In this document: in pieces, positions 1 through 8,587 of the stretch
Numbering within the stretch: position 1 is the first letter of the stretch
How the letters are laid out: every line of letters begins with the position of its first letter
Translations under genes and position numbers: made by a program
Source of the DNA: Firmicutes bacterium HGW-Firmicutes-9
GTDB lineage: Bacteria > Bacillota > Clostridia > Christensenellales > CAG-138
Reading direction: 5' to 3'
Assembly (NCBI GenBank): GCA_002841395.1
Contig: PGZM01000003.1
Coordinates: forward strand, 194,554 to 258,553
Length of the DNA: 64,000 bases
Notes under the pieces: generated by a model
What the model saw: the letters and a program-made list of their open reading frames with translations, nothing else
Database searches by the model: none
Told to the model about the DNA's origin: nothing

Positions 1-74
1 ATCAACAGCGCGGCGAGAAGCGCACGCTGAAATCGCAGTTGCGGTTGGCTGGTTTGTTCAGGAGTTGATTCCAT
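1..74 (-). CDS. N-terminal fragment of an unidentified protein
   Basis: Only the first 24 codons are in the window; the gene runs leftward off the edge. An ATG at 74 is preceded on the minus strand by GGAGG four bases upstream. The visible peptide begins MESTPEQTSQPQLRFQ and then turns hydrophobic (ALLAALL), which could be the start of a membrane segment. No function can be assigned. It lies downstream of helD on the same strand with a 72-base gap, so it may share its transcript. Confidence 0.5.
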   Translation of the reverse strand, partial: MESTPEQTSQPQLRFQRALLAALL

Positions 75-146
75 AATGCCTCCGGTCGGTGAAAATCTGG
101 AACAAATCGTATCACAAATTACGGGTCTCGTAAAGAAAAGTACGCT

Positions 147-2381
147 TTAAGATTGTGCAGAATCCGGAAGAAACGGCGAAGGATCGCCGACGCAGTACAC
201 CTTGAGCGCATGCAGCGCGCGCGTGCAAGCGGTGTAGAGCAGCAGCCGCTCCCGTTCCTCGGCATAGTGTCCGCCGCCGGCGTTCGCGAGAATCACTGCG
301 TCAAACTCCAACCCCTTGGCGAGATATGCGGGCAGCACCACCGCGCCGCGCGGAAACTCTTCCTCGCCGCCGAAGATGGCTTTCACGTCGATTGTGCTTT
401 TCAGCGCGTGATGGAGCGCTTTTGCCTCCGCCTTTGTCTCAGTGAGAATACCGATTGAGGCGTGTCCCTGCGCAGTCCATGCACGGACATCCTCCGTGAT
501 CGCGCGGGAGACGGCGGCCTCGTTCGGCAGGCTGACGATTGCAGGAAGTTCGCCGTGTCGTCCGACGGAATCGACCTCGCTTTCGTGACCGAGGATTTTA
601 CCCGCGAAGTCGATGATCTCCGCCGTCGAACGATAACTCTTCGTAAACCGCAACAGCAGCGTTTCGTCCGCAGGAAAGAGGGAAGCGATGTTTTCGTACC
701 CGCCGAGGCTGAGATCCGGCGTGATGGACTGATTCAGATCGCCAAGCATGGTCACGCTCGCCTGCGAGAAAAATAGACGGATGCATTCCAGCTGCAACGG
801 AGAATAGTCCTGCGCTTCATCGATGATGACATATCGGATGCGCGCGGTCTTTTGCGTGCCGCCCAGCGCACCCTGCAAATATAGTAGCGCGATCTGGTCT
901 TCGTAGTGAATCTGCCCTGCGCGCAGGGTTTCGCGCGTATAGCGGGCAACGGATTCCGCTACCTCTGCGGACAAACCGGGCAGCCACATGTGCAGCGCGT
1001 CGAGAAACTGGAGATAGACGCTGCTTGCGGTGACCTCCGTCATTATGGCCGCGTTATTGCGTGCATGCTGCGTTTCCTCGCGCGCGCGGGCACGACTTCT
1101 GCGCTTGAGCTCGCCGCGGTCGATGAATCCCTCCGCCGCGGTGATCGACTCTGCAATCTGCGCCGCGCGCTCTGATTCGTGCGTGTCGAGCAGATATTCC
1201 ATGCGCGAGCGGAGTTTGGCAAACCGCGCAAGATAGGGAAGCGACGCATAATCATAGGAAAACAGCTGCTCTAGCTCGGCGGAGGATGCGATGGTTTTTC
1301 CGGTGCAGACAAGCGGCGCAAAGCATACCTGCTCCGCTGCCAGCGCGTGTACGAACGCCTTGATCGCGTCGCGAAACGCGGACGAGGATTTTAAGCGGAG
1401 ATGCTTTGTGCGCGTCTCATAGCCGGGCTGTGATTTCGCCGCAAAGAGGTAGTCCATCAGGTCGTAATACCGCTCGCGCTTGCCTTTTGTCGTGAGCGCG
1501 CCGGAAAGAAACGTTTCAAACGTGGTCTGCAGCATGTTCTGCTCGCCAAGCTCCGGCAGAACGTTTGAAATATAGTCGCTGAACACGGGGTTCGGGGAAA
1601 AGACGATGATGTTGTCCGCCGTGATCGTGTCCCTGTGGCGAAAGAGCAGGTATGCGATGCGGTGGAGCGCGACGGAGGTTTTGCCGCTGCCTGCCGCGCC
1701 CTGCACGATCAGGTGCTTGTAGTCCTCGTTTCGGATCGCGCGGTTTTGCTCGCGCTGGATGGTTGTTACGATAGAGCGCATCCTACCGTCCGCGTGCCCC
1801 GCCAGCATCTGCTGGAGCATCTCGTCGTCGATCTTAATGCTGCTGTCGAAGCTGTAGACGATCTTGCCGCGCTCGATCTTATATTGCCGCTTGTGGGTGA
1901 GTTCGCCTTCCACAAGCCCGTTGGGTGTGGTGAAGCTTGCATTTCCAACCTCGTTGTCGTAAAACATGCCGCTCACGGGCGCGCGCCAGTCGTAGACCAG
2001 CACGCTGTTCTCGTCCGTGATCAGGCTGAAGGTGCCGATATAATATGGTTTCGTCGTGGTCTGCTGCAGCGTGCGGAAATCGATGCGCCCGAAATACGGC
2101 GAGCGGAGGAGCTTCTCGAGTTTCGTTTTTTGCGCCTCGATGATGCTGTGGCTGCGCTTCTGCTTCTTCATCACGTTGATGTACTCGAGAAAATCGACGA
2201 GCTTATCCAACCCGTCGGAAGAGGCGATGGAGCCGAGATCTTCCCAAAGGTCGCGCTGGACGTCGATGGCGTCGTCCTTCAACGCGTCGTCGCGCTCTGT
2301 GGCTTCGTTGTATTGCGCGTTTGCTTCTTTTAAAACGAGTTCGAGCCATTGCTGTTCGTGTTTTTGATCCAGATCGTTCAT
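147..2381 (-). CDS. helD: HelD-like superfamily 1 helicase (RNA polymerase recycling factor)
   Basis: A 744-aa UvrD/Rep-like ATPase. The N-terminal ~110 residues are charged and probably coiled-coil, as in HelD. Walker A (GAAGSGKT) lies at about residues 228-235, a DEAQDYSP Walker B/motif II follows, and the C-terminal helicase motif reads LLLYTACTRA. HelD proteins use ATP to strip RNA polymerase from stalled complexes on DNA. I chose the ATG at 2381, preceded by GAAGGAG. The frame is open 29 codons further upstream, but that stretch has no ribosome binding site and atypical composition. Two CATATATG palindromes lie about 85-105 bases upstream. The family assignment is firm; the cellular role is from family knowledge. 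Confidence 0.9.
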   Translation of the reverse strand: MNDLDQKHEQQWLELVLKEANAQYNEATERDDALKDDAIDVQRDLWEDLGSIASSDGLDKLVDFLEYINVMKKQKRSHSIIEAQKTKLEKLLRSPYFGRIDFRTLQQTTTKPYYIGTFSLITDENSVLVYDWRAPVSGMFYDNEVGNASFTTPNGLVEGELTHKRQYKIERGKIVYSFDSSIKIDDEMLQQMLAGHADGRMRSIVTTIQREQNRAIRNEDYKHLIVQGAAGSGKTSVALHRIAYLLFRHRDTITADNIIVFSPNPVFSDYISNVLPELGEQNMLQTTFETFLSGALTTKGKRERYYDLMDYLFAAKSQPGYETRTKHLRLKSSSAFRDAIKAFVHALAAEQVCFAPLVCTGKTIASSAELEQLFSYDYASLPYLARFAKLRSRMEYLLDTHESERAAQIAESITAAEGFIDRGELKRRSRARAREETQHARNNAAIMTEVTASSVYLQFLDALHMWLPGLSAEVAESVARYTRETLRAGQIHYEDQIALLYLQGALGGTQKTARIRYVIIDEAQDYSPLQLECIRLFFSQASVTMLGDLNQSITPDLSLGGYENIASLFPADETLLLRFTKSYRSTAEIIDFAGKILGHESEVDSVGRHGELPAIVSLPNEAAVSRAITEDVRAWTAQGHASIGILTETKAEAKALHHALKSTIDVKAIFGGEEEFPRGAVVLPAYLAKGLEFDAVILANAGGGHYAEERERLLLYTACTRALHALKVYCVGDPSPFLPDSAQS

Positions 2382-2465
2382 TCGGGGCTCCTTCAACTTT
2401 TTTTGCCGGATGCTATTGACGCGTTGCCAACAGCACGATATAATGATATTAGAGGAAATATTAAA

Positions 2466-2488
2466 CATATATGTCTTTTACATATATG
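2466..2488. promoter_or_regulatory. paired CATATATG palindromes upstream of helD
   Basis: Two copies of the 8-bp palindrome CATATATG lie at 2466-2473 and 2481-2488, 15 bases apart, in the AT-rich stretch upstream of helD. They could be an operator, but the element is short and AT-rich, so chance is possible. Confidence 0.25.
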
Positions 2489-2545
2489 CCACTATCATAC
2501 ATCGACGAACGTGTATTTGTCAATGAAAAACGTCAGTCAAATAAT

Positions 2546-2576
2546 AAAGCCTGCATATTGCGTGCAGGCTTTTTTG
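2546..2576 (-). terminator. intrinsic terminator hairpin
   Basis: AGCCTGCA (2548-2555) pairs with TGCAGGCT (2563-2570) over a 7-base loop. A run of T follows on the plus strand and a TTTATTATTT tract on the minus strand. The gene that ends here is the leftward exporter (stop at 2581), so it most likely serves that gene and may work in both directions. Confidence 0.75.
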
Positions 2577-2580
2577 CTTG

Positions 2581-3504
2581 CTATGTGTTGTTTTCCGTTT
2601 TGCGCCTGTCGATTGACGCGATGCTGCTGAGCACCATGCCCAGTACGATCAGCCCGACGCCAACCCAGCCGAATGTATCCGGCAGGGAGTCTTGCAGTAA
2701 AAGCACGCCACCGATCAGCGTAAAAAGCACCTCGAACGACTGCGTGGACTCCACAACTGCCAGTTGACGCTGGCTTTCCTTGACGAGATCCGTCGCTTTG
2801 AAAAAGAGCAGGGTTGCGATCACACCGGAGAGCACCGCGACACCGAGGGACTGAATCGTCTGTGATGCCGAAGGAAGACCGCGCGTGAAAAGCCCAAAGA
2901 GTGCGAGCAACAGCCAGAACAGCAGGCTGCAAAGCGTCATGCCGTAGATGCGCTCGATGGTGCCGATTTCCGGCGGGCAGAGCGCCATCATCTTGCGGTT
3001 TCCGAGCGGGTAAGCAACGGCGGCGATGAGAATCGGCAGCAGCGTCTGCGCAACGGACGTGAGCCGGAAGGAGACGATGTTTTCAAGCTGGAGCAGGAAC
3101 ACGCCGACGAGAATGATAGCCGCCGCGCCGAGGTTTTTCACCGCGATCTTCTTATGAAAGAGCGGCGAGAGCAGAAGCCCCATCACGATGGTGACCTGCC
3201 AGCTTGCGGCGATGAGCCAGCTTTCGCCATGGTCGCCCGCAAACGAGATCGGCGCATAGAACAACCCGAAGCCGACGGTACTCCAGAGGAGCCAGGGAAG
3301 AGAAGATTGACGAATCGCGGCGTGTACGCGCGAAAAACCGGATGTGCGCCAGACGAGCAGCGCAAACATCGGGAACGTAAACAGATATCGAAGGCTCGCG
3401 CTCCAAATCCAGCTACCGCCCGAGAGATGCATGCTGCGGTTGAGCAGGAACGTAAACGCGAAAAAGAACGATGCAAGGAGTCCTAAGAGTAAGCCTTTTT
3501 TCAT
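2581..3504 (-). CDS. DMT-superfamily (EamA/EmrE-like) multidrug-resistance exporter family protein
   Basis: A 307-aa integral membrane protein with about ten hydrophobic segments in two similar halves, the layout of the drug/metabolite transporter superfamily. It best resembles the 'multidrug resistance efflux transporter' branch. It starts MKKGLLLGLLASFFFAF; GGAGG sits three bases before the ATG, a short spacing. It has its own terminator downstream and no obvious operon partner. The transported compound cannot be read from sequence. Confidence 0.8.
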   Translation of the reverse strand: MKKGLLLGLLASFFFAFTFLLNRSMHLSGGSWIWSASLRYLFTFPMFALLVWRTSGFSRVHAAIRQSSLPWLLWSTVGFGLFYAPISFAGDHGESWLIAASWQVTIVMGLLLSPLFHKKIAVKNLGAAAIILVGVFLLQLENIVSFRLTSVAQTLLPILIAAVAYPLGNRKMMALCPPEIGTIERIYGMTLCSLLFWLLLALFGLFTRGLPSASQTIQSLGVAVLSGVIATLLFFKATDLVKESQRQLAVVESTQSFEVLFTLIGGVLLLQDSLPDTFGWVGVGLIVLGMVLSSIASIDRRKTENNT

Positions 3505-3579
3505 GATCCTCCGGTTTCCGCCCGAGCAGGGGCGGATTTGGCGTTTGAAGAGTTATAACACACATTGGGTTCATGACGC

Positions 3580-3604
3580 AAGAAAAAAGAGACCCGAAGG
3601 TCTC
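3580..3604 (-). terminator. terminator of the DUF4332 gene
   Basis: On the minus strand GAGACC-TTCG-GGTCTC (3589-3604) is followed by TTTTTTCTT. This is a stable UUCG tetraloop stem with a U tract, 24 bases after the stop of the gene at 3628. Confidence 0.85.
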
Positions 3605-3627
3605 AAGATAGACTTATAGAATTAGGT

Positions 3628-4248
3628 TCAAGCGTATCTTACCAACAGCTTCGCAAAGTCGATGCAGAACTGCATGTCTTTTACACCCAGTTTCGCCTTG
3701 TAATAGTTCTTTTCAGCGTTGACCGCGTTGACACGCTGGAGCATATCTGCGGCTGTCGCTCCCTCAACAGCGGCGACAGAGCCAAACCCCGCTTCATAAA
3801 ATGCCCGCGCGGCAACCGCGCCTACGCCGTTGATGCGCACAAGATCGCACAAGCAGAAAAGTTCGTCAGCTGGGTTCTTGCACTGCTCCCAGTAATCTTT
3901 CGACGTGCGAGTGCCGGAAGCGGCAAGTTCGCTGATGAGAGATTGGGACAGATTCGGAAACGCGGAGAGCGGAACCGGCTTTTGCGTCAGGCTGCCTAGC
4001 TCGCGACGCAGGAGCGTAAGGTATTCTTCGCATATGCCCGTTTGGTTGGCAAGCGAGGAGAGCTTTTTCGTCGTTGCAAGTGCGGCGGATAATTGTGAGA
4101 CACTGGAAAGTCCGGCACTGGCGAGAGAGGAGAAGCGCGCTTCCAGCTGCTCATGCAGCATGCGTCTGCCGGGCAACAGATTCTGTTTTTGGAGCAACTG
4201 CTGATAGTCCGCAAGTGTGATTTGTTCCAGCGGGAGCGTGTAGCCCAT
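3628..4248 (-). CDS. DUF4332 (helix-hairpin-helix-like) protein
   Basis: A protein of about 206 aa. The second half contains LCDLVRINGVGAVAARAFYEAGF, trimmed here to its core VRINGVGAVAARAFYEAGF, a helix-hairpin-helix-like segment typical of DUF4332 proteins, repeated more weakly in the first half. HhH motifs usually contact nucleic acid, but no biochemical role is established for this family. The start is uncertain: an ATG at 4260 directly abuts GAGAGG, while the in-frame ATG at 4248 lies 12 bases after it; I prefer the latter. It is monocistronic, with its own UUCG terminator. Confidence 0.75.
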   Translation of the reverse strand: MGYTLPLEQITLADYQQLLQKQNLLPGRRMLHEQLEARFSSLASAGLSSVSQLSAALATTKKLSSLANQTGICEEYLTLLRRELGSLTQKPVPLSAFPNLSQSLISELAASGTRTSKDYWEQCKNPADELFCLCDLVRINGVGAVAARAFYEAGFGSVAAVEGATAADMLQRVNAVNAEKNYYKAKLGVKDMQFCIDFAKLLVRYA

Positions 4249-4340
4249 GTCGATCACCATCCTCTCGAATCATTCACAGTATTTGATTCTCATCATACCA
4301 TAATAACGCGTATAAGTTGACAACGGACTGTCACGTTTGA

Positions 4341-4374
4341 ACAAACAAAAAAGAAGAGGCAGAACCCCTTCTTT
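4341..4374 (-). terminator. terminator of the DUF4256 gene
   Basis: AAGAAGAGG (4351-4359) pairs with CCCCTTCTT (4365-4373) with one mismatch. On the minus strand it is followed by a TTTTTTGTTTG tract. It lies just downstream of the leftward gene ending at 4391. Confidence 0.65.
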
Positions 4375-4390
4375 TAAATGATTTGATTGG

Positions 4391-4951
4391 TTATACCACA
4401 AGCTTCGCCCTAAACCCGCGCGCGGCATAATACGAGTCTGCGCCGTTGTGATAGGTAAACACGTGATCATACCTGCGGTCGCAGAAGATTGCGCCGCCGC
4501 GTTTGCGGATTTCTTCCGGCGTGACCACCCAGCTGGACGTCTTCTTGTCAAATTCGCCGAGCATCTGCATCGCGCGGTACTCCTCCTCGGTCAACATGGA
4601 AACACCCATGCTTTCCGCTTTGTCCATTGCGGAGGTTTCGGGCTTGTTCTCCTTGCGGGAATCCCAGGCCGCGCGGTCATAGCAGAGACTTCTGCGTCCG
4701 GCTGGCGTTTCCGCCGAGAAATCATAAAAGATGACTTCTCCGGAGGTAGCATCTTGTGTAAACACATCCGGCTCACCACCGGTCTTTTCCATCATATAGA
4801 GAGACCAGAGCTTGCTGACATGGGTGCGGAGTCGTGCCTCGACGCTTTCCCAGCTGATTCCGGCGTGGCGGTTACTATTCGCCTGAAAGCGGGATTTGAG
4901 CGTTGCCAGCAATTCTTCCGCGAGTTCCATCGTAAAGTGCGTCTGATTCAT
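4391..4951 (-). CDS. DUF4256 domain protein
   Basis: A protein of 186 aa that matches the DUF4256 family along its whole length. Recognisable stretches are HAGISWESVEARL near the N terminus, GEPDVFTQD in the middle, and FTYHNGADSYYAARGFRA at the C terminus. No signal peptide or membrane segment is seen. The ATG at 4951 has AGGGG eight bases upstream; a GTG at 4960 in the same frame overlaps that site and is unlikely. The function of the family is not known. Confidence 0.8.
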   Translation of the reverse strand: MNQTHFTMELAEELLATLKSRFQANSNRHAGISWESVEARLRTHVSKLWSLYMMEKTGGEPDVFTQDATSGEVIFYDFSAETPAGRRSLCYDRAAWDSRKENKPETSAMDKAESMGVSMLTEEEYRAMQMLGEFDKKTSSWVVTPEEIRKRGGAIFCDRRYDHVFTYHNGADSYYAARGFRAKLVV

Positions 4952-5041
4952 ACAACTCACCCCTTTTACCTATTGTAACACAACGGAAAGACTACACCGT
5001 GATGTGGTTACGAAGGGGTTGCGGCAGCATCTGGACGCGAA

Positions 5042-6580
5042 TCAGGTGATGTTGCGGATCAAATCCAGCACGCTTCCGTCGCGATAGGTGCAGATGCCGA
5101 CGATCTTGTCTCCAAACGGCAGCGGATCGGGCTTTCCGGTGATCCGCTCGGCTCTGCGGGCAAGCTCTTCGATGGGGGTCACCTTCAGGTGCGCTTTCTC
5201 GAGCCGTTCCGCGACCTCCGGCCTTCTGGGGTTCACGGCGATGCCCTGATCGGTGACCAGTACATCTACCGTATCGCCGGGGGTAACGATCGTGTTCACG
5301 TGATCGCGAACGCTCGGCATACGCCCGCGCATGAGCGGGCAGACGACGATGGAGAGCGCGGCGCCCGCCGCAGTATCCGGATGACCGCCGACCGCGCCGC
5401 GAATGATACCGTCGGAGCCCGTGAGCACGTTGACGTTGAAGCTGGTGTCCACCTCCAGCGCGGAGAGCACGACCACGTCGAGTTGATTGACGGCGGCGCC
5501 GCGGCGGTAGGGGTTCGCGTAATAGTTCGCGTCGATCTGCTGATGAAAACGGTTGTTTTTGAGCGACTGCGCCGCGTCCAGATCGAAACTCTGCACGTCC
5601 AGAAGCCTTCGCACAAGACCTTCTTCGAGCAGCTTCACCATCGCGCCAGTGATCCCGCCGAGCGCGAAGCTCGCATGGATGTTTTTCTCGATCATCGCCT
5701 CGCGCAAAAATCGCGTAACGGACAGCGATGCGCCGCCGGAACCGGTCTGGAGCGAGAACCCGTCGTAGAAATAGCCGCTGTGCACGATGACGTTGGAGGT
5801 CGCCTCCGCAATCATCAGATCGTGCGGGTTGGTGGAAAAACGCGTGGCGCCCGTCATGATCTTGGACGCGTCGCCAACGTCGTCCACGCAGACGATGTAG
5901 TCCACGAGCCGCTGCGAGATGCCGAATGGCACATTCGGGTAGCCCACGATGTTGTCGGTGAGCACGATGACGGTGTCGGCGTATTGCGCGTCCACGCGGG
6001 CATAGCCCATCGAGCCGCACATCGACTTTTCCTCGCCCTCGCGGGAGTATCCGTTTGCGTTGCCGAAGGGGTCGCAGCTGCTCGCACCAAGAAACGCCAC
6101 GTCGATGTGGATCTCGTCCTCTTCGATTGCCGCGGCTCTGCCGCCGTGGGAGCGGAAGACCATCGGGTCGTCCATCAACCCCTGCGAGATGGCTTTTGCG
6201 AGCGCGCCGCGGCAGCCTGATGTTTCGATATGCGAAATCACGCCGTTTTTGATGTGCTGAATCAGCGGCGCGTGTACGTCGGAAAGGCTGGAGGGCGCAA
6301 GCCGCAGATCGCGGAAGCCCATCCGCGCGAGCGTGTCTACAACCATGTTGACGATGTGGTCGCCATCGCGAAAGTGATGGTGGAACGAGATCGTCATGCC
6401 GTCTTTCAGTCCGGAAAGCTCCACGGCCTTTTCAAGACTTTCGACGATCTTGTTCTCCCGTTCCATGCGGTTTTTCAGGGAAGAAGGATCCTTGTCGTAC
6501 AGGCGCTTGTTTTCGCCGGGTACATAAGCCTGCCGATCCAGCGCGGTGAGCGCCGAGTAAAATGCCTGATCGCGTGTCAT
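5042..6580 (-). CDS. citF: citrate lyase alpha subunit (citrate CoA-transferase)
   Basis: A 512-aa protein of normal CitF length. It starts MTRDQAFYSALTALDRQAY and carries the glycine-rich CoA-transferase region LQTGSGGASLSVTRFLREAM near the middle. In the citrate lyase complex it exchanges the acetyl group on the acyl carrier CitD for citrate; CitE then cleaves citryl-CitD to oxaloacetate and acetyl-CitD. Its ATG overlaps the citE stop by four bases (ATGA), so it is translationally coupled as the last gene of citDEF. No transporter or oxaloacetate decarboxylase gene follows. Confidence 0.95.
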   Translation of the reverse strand: MTRDQAFYSALTALDRQAYVPGENKRLYDKDPSSLKNRMERENKIVESLEKAVELSGLKDGMTISFHHHFRDGDHIVNMVVDTLARMGFRDLRLAPSSLSDVHAPLIQHIKNGVISHIETSGCRGALAKAISQGLMDDPMVFRSHGGRAAAIEEDEIHIDVAFLGASSCDPFGNANGYSREGEEKSMCGSMGYARVDAQYADTVIVLTDNIVGYPNVPFGISQRLVDYIVCVDDVGDASKIMTGATRFSTNPHDLMIAEATSNVIVHSGYFYDGFSLQTGSGGASLSVTRFLREAMIEKNIHASFALGGITGAMVKLLEEGLVRRLLDVQSFDLDAAQSLKNNRFHQQIDANYYANPYRRGAAVNQLDVVVLSALEVDTSFNVNVLTGSDGIIRGAVGGHPDTAAGAALSIVVCPLMRGRMPSVRDHVNTIVTPGDTVDVLVTDQGIAVNPRRPEVAERLEKAHLKVTPIEELARRAERITGKPDPLPFGDKIVGICTYRDGSVLDLIRNIT

Positions 6581-7470
6581 GCTTCTTCCTCCTCAAACAC
6601 CGCGCGGTTCGCGTAAGCCAACTCGAGCGTTCGCTCCGCGCGCAGCACGACCGGACGGTCGATCATCTTGCCGTCAAGCGCGACCACGCCGCTGCCGCGC
6701 GTTTCCGCCTCGCGGCTAGCCGCGAGGATGCGCTGCGCTTTCATGATCTCCTCGCGCGTGGGCATAAAGACGCGGTGGACGGGCTTGATCTGGCGCGGGT
6801 TGATGACGGATTTGCCATCGAAACCCAGCTGCTTGATCATGCGCGTTTCCTTGATCAGCTGCTCTTCGTTGTTTACGTCCGAAAACACGGTGTCGATGCA
6901 GTCGATGCCCGCGGCTCGCGCCGCGACGACGATTGCGCCGCGCGCGTACTGAAGTTCGCTGCCTTCGAGCGAGCGGGAAGTCTTCAGGTTTGCGCAATAG
7001 TCCTCGGCGCCGAGTGCGATTGCGACAAGACGCGGGCTTGCGCTCGCGATCTGATAGGCGTTGACCACGCCGAGCGCGCCTTCGATGGCTGCTATCATGC
7101 ACGTTTGCCCGACGGGGATATCATATTTGCGCTCCGCGCGCTCAATCTCGGTTTCGGTATCCCAGATGTCCTGCGCGGTCTCCGTCTTCGGCAGGCGGAT
7201 GACCTCCACGCCGGCTGCGACCATCGCCTCGATGTCTGCTTTACCAAACGGGGTCGAGAGCGGATTGACGCGCACAACGCGCTCGCACTCGCCATAATGA
7301 ATCGTCTTGAGCGCGTGATGCACCAGTAACCGCGCCGCATCCTTCTCGCGAAGGGTGACCGAGTCCTCCAGGTCAAACATCAGCGCATCGCTTCCATAAA
7401 TATGTGCGTCGCTCATCATGCCGGGGTTGTTGCCCGGCACAAACAGCATGCTCCTGCGGAGTCTGGTCAT
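6577..7470 (-). CDS. citE: citrate lyase beta subunit (citryl-ACP lyase)
   Basis: A 297-aa CitE of the HpcH/HpaI aldolase fold. It begins MTRLRRSMLFVPGNNPGMM and contains DALMFDLEDSVTLREK (metal/substrate region) and GLAL-type sheets including RLVAIALGAEDYCANL. It cleaves citryl-acyl carrier to oxaloacetate and acetyl-acyl carrier. The start at 7470 overlaps the citD stop (ATGA), and its own stop overlaps the citF start. The open frame extends much further upstream, but that is the antisense-like shadow of citD and not coding. Confidence 0.95.
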   Translation of the reverse strand: MTRLRRSMLFVPGNNPGMMSDAHIYGSDALMFDLEDSVTLREKDAARLLVHHALKTIHYGECERVVRVNPLSTPFGKADIEAMVAAGVEVIRLPKTETAQDIWDTETEIERAERKYDIPVGQTCMIAAIEGALGVVNAYQIASASPRLVAIALGAEDYCANLKTSRSLEGSELQYARGAIVVAARAAGIDCIDTVFSDVNNEEQLIKETRMIKQLGFDGKSVINPRQIKPVHRVFMPTREEIMKAQRILAASREAETRGSGVVALDGKMIDRPVVLRAERTLELAYANRAVFEEEEA

Positions 7471-7763
7471 GCGCGTTTCCCCCAATCGAATGCGTCGCTG
7501 CCGGTTGCACGCTGGCACGCGGCGAACACGCGCGCGCGAATGGTGCAATCCAGCGCGCCCTTGTCCACGGCGTTGATGACGGCATATTCCAGCCCGAATT
7601 CTTCCACCGCGCCGCGAATGGTCGCGATGATCTGCTTGCCGAACTCGTTTGCGACGGAGCTTTTTAAGACGACCTCGACCGATTGCTGCTCGCCGGATTC
7701 GATCTCGATCATGATATCTCCGGATTCCATGGTGCCCGCAGAAGCGGGCGTGGTGATTTTCAT
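7467..7763 (-). CDS. citD: citrate lyase gamma subunit (acyl carrier protein)
   Basis: A 98-aa protein, the family's normal length. The N terminus MKITTPASAGTMESGD places a serine at residue 14, the position that carries the phosphoribosyl-dephospho-CoA group in characterised CitD. The prosthetic group is supplied by CitG and attached by CitX, both encoded divergently 300 bases away. The ATG at 7763 is preceded by GGAGG with good spacing; upstream in-frame codons (to 7796) have no such site. First gene of citDEF. Confidence 0.95.
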   Translation of the reverse strand: MKITTPASAGTMESGDIMIEIESGEQQSVEVVLKSSVANEFGKQIIATIRGAVEEFGLEYAVINAVDKGALDCTIRARVFAACQRATGSDAFDWGKRA

Positions 7764-7801
7764 TGTGTAAGGCACCTCCGAGTGGTCTTCTTCCATGCAT
7801 A

Positions 7802-7830
7802 ATCATAGCCGTATTCAAGCGTAATTACAA
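7802..7830 (-). promoter_or_regulatory. promoter of citDEF
   Basis: On the minus strand TTGTAA (7825-7830), 17 bases, TATGAT (7802-7807). It lies 39 bases upstream of the citD start. The -35 box overlaps one of the repeated CAAGC elements, so the binding protein could control access to it. Confidence 0.6.
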
Positions 7831-7899
7831 GCATTATGCAGCGTTTGACGCGATAATATATCACGTGCAAGCATGCTTGTATTGCTGTATACAAGCGTA
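7814..7899. promoter_or_regulatory. iterated CAAGC[AG]T operator-like repeats between citDEF and citXCG
   Basis: Near-identical 10-mers of the form T[TAG]CAAGC[AG]T occur at 7814-7823, 7826-7835, 7866-7875 and 7890-7899. A fifth in opposite orientation makes the perfect palindrome CAAGCATGCTTG (7868-7879). They sit over the citDEF -35 box and upstream of the citXCG promoter. This is the pattern expected of a cooperative regulator of a divergent operon pair. No regulator gene lies next to the locus, so its identity is unknown. Confidence 0.5.
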
Positions 7900-8025
7900 C
7901 AATGCAACTGAAAATTAACAAATTATCTTTTATCTGCTGAAAAAACGAACGGATTACATCTTCGCATAATGCAAATGCAAAATGTATGATTATACTGAGA
8001 AATGTTTGCGTACAAACCGTGCCTC

Positions 8026-8051
8026 TTGCACTATTTGAAGTATGCTATAAT
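8026..8051 (+). promoter_or_regulatory. extended -10 promoter of citXCG
   Basis: TGCTATAAT (8043-8051) is a perfect extended -10 element. A TTGCAC at 8026-8031 is only 14 bases upstream, so the extended -10 probably does most of the work. Transcription would start near 8058, which is the A of the citX ATG; no ribosome binding site is visible. The citX message may therefore be leaderless from this promoter. Confidence 0.55.
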
Positions 8052-8057
8052 GCCTGT

Positions 8058-8570
8058 ATGGAGATCACTTTGGAACAAGTTTTAGCCGCAAGAGACCAGC
8101 GCGCGGCAACCATCAAAGCCCTGCGCCGGCGGTATCCCGGCGCTTGCGTCGCTGTGCTGACTGTTATTTCTCCGGGGCCTGTCAAACGCTCGCCGGAGAC
8201 GATCCGGCTGTTTGACGCTGGGGTGAACGCCATCGCGCGGGTCATCATGCGAAACGAGCTCATCCCGCTCGTATTCGAGGCGCACGAAAAAGAAACAGGC
8301 GACGAGGCCTATCTGGTTGTGAAGACGGAACCGGGATTTTTCAAGATGGAGCTGTGTAAGCTTGAAGAATCCGCGCCATACGGGCGGCTTTGGGATATGG
8401 ACGTCATCCGCCCGAACGGAACGGCGATCACGCGCGAGGAGATCGGTTTTCCGGAGCGCAGCTGCATCGTCTGCGGCAAAGCGGGGCGGGCGTGCTATTC
8501 GCGCAGGCTGCACACCGCAGAGGAAGTTCAGGCAGCCTGGCAAAAGCTGATCCAGACCTTGCCGGAATGA
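8058..8570 (+). CDS. citX: citrate lyase holo-ACP synthase (apo-CitD phosphoribosyl-dephospho-CoA transferase)
   Basis: A 170-aa CitX. Hallmarks are the start MEITLEQVLAARDQRA, VISPGPVKRSPE near residue 40, GRLWDMDVIRP in the middle and RSCIVCGKAGRACYSRR near the C terminus. It transfers the prosthetic group made by CitG onto CitD. The frame is open back to 7986, but family alignment places the start at MEIT. There is no Shine-Dalgarno before that ATG; it lies seven bases after a TATAAT box (possible leaderless message). First gene of citXCG. Confidence 0.88.
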   Translation: MEITLEQVLAARDQRAATIKALRRRYPGACVAVLTVISPGPVKRSPETIRLFDAGVNAIARVIMRNELIPLVFEAHEKETGDEAYLVVKTEPGFFKMELCKLEESAPYGRLWDMDVIRPNGTAITREEIGFPERSCIVCGKAGRACYSRRLHTAEEVQAAWQKLIQTLPE

Positions 8571-8587
8571 TTTCAGAAGGGGTAACG

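Noticed and set aside
1635-2333. 232-codon plus-strand frame inside helD
   Set aside because: Shadow of helD in the opposite strand; no promoter or ribosome binding site and unlike any family.
6577-7818. Extended 413-codon version of citE
   Set aside because: The extra N-terminal 116 residues lie over citD and are His/Arg-rich antisense-like sequence; the family start is at 7470.
7986-8057. 24-codon N-terminal extension of citX
   Set aside because: Family alignment starts at MEIT; the extension contains the promoter's -10 element. Kept open only if transcription proves to start upstream.
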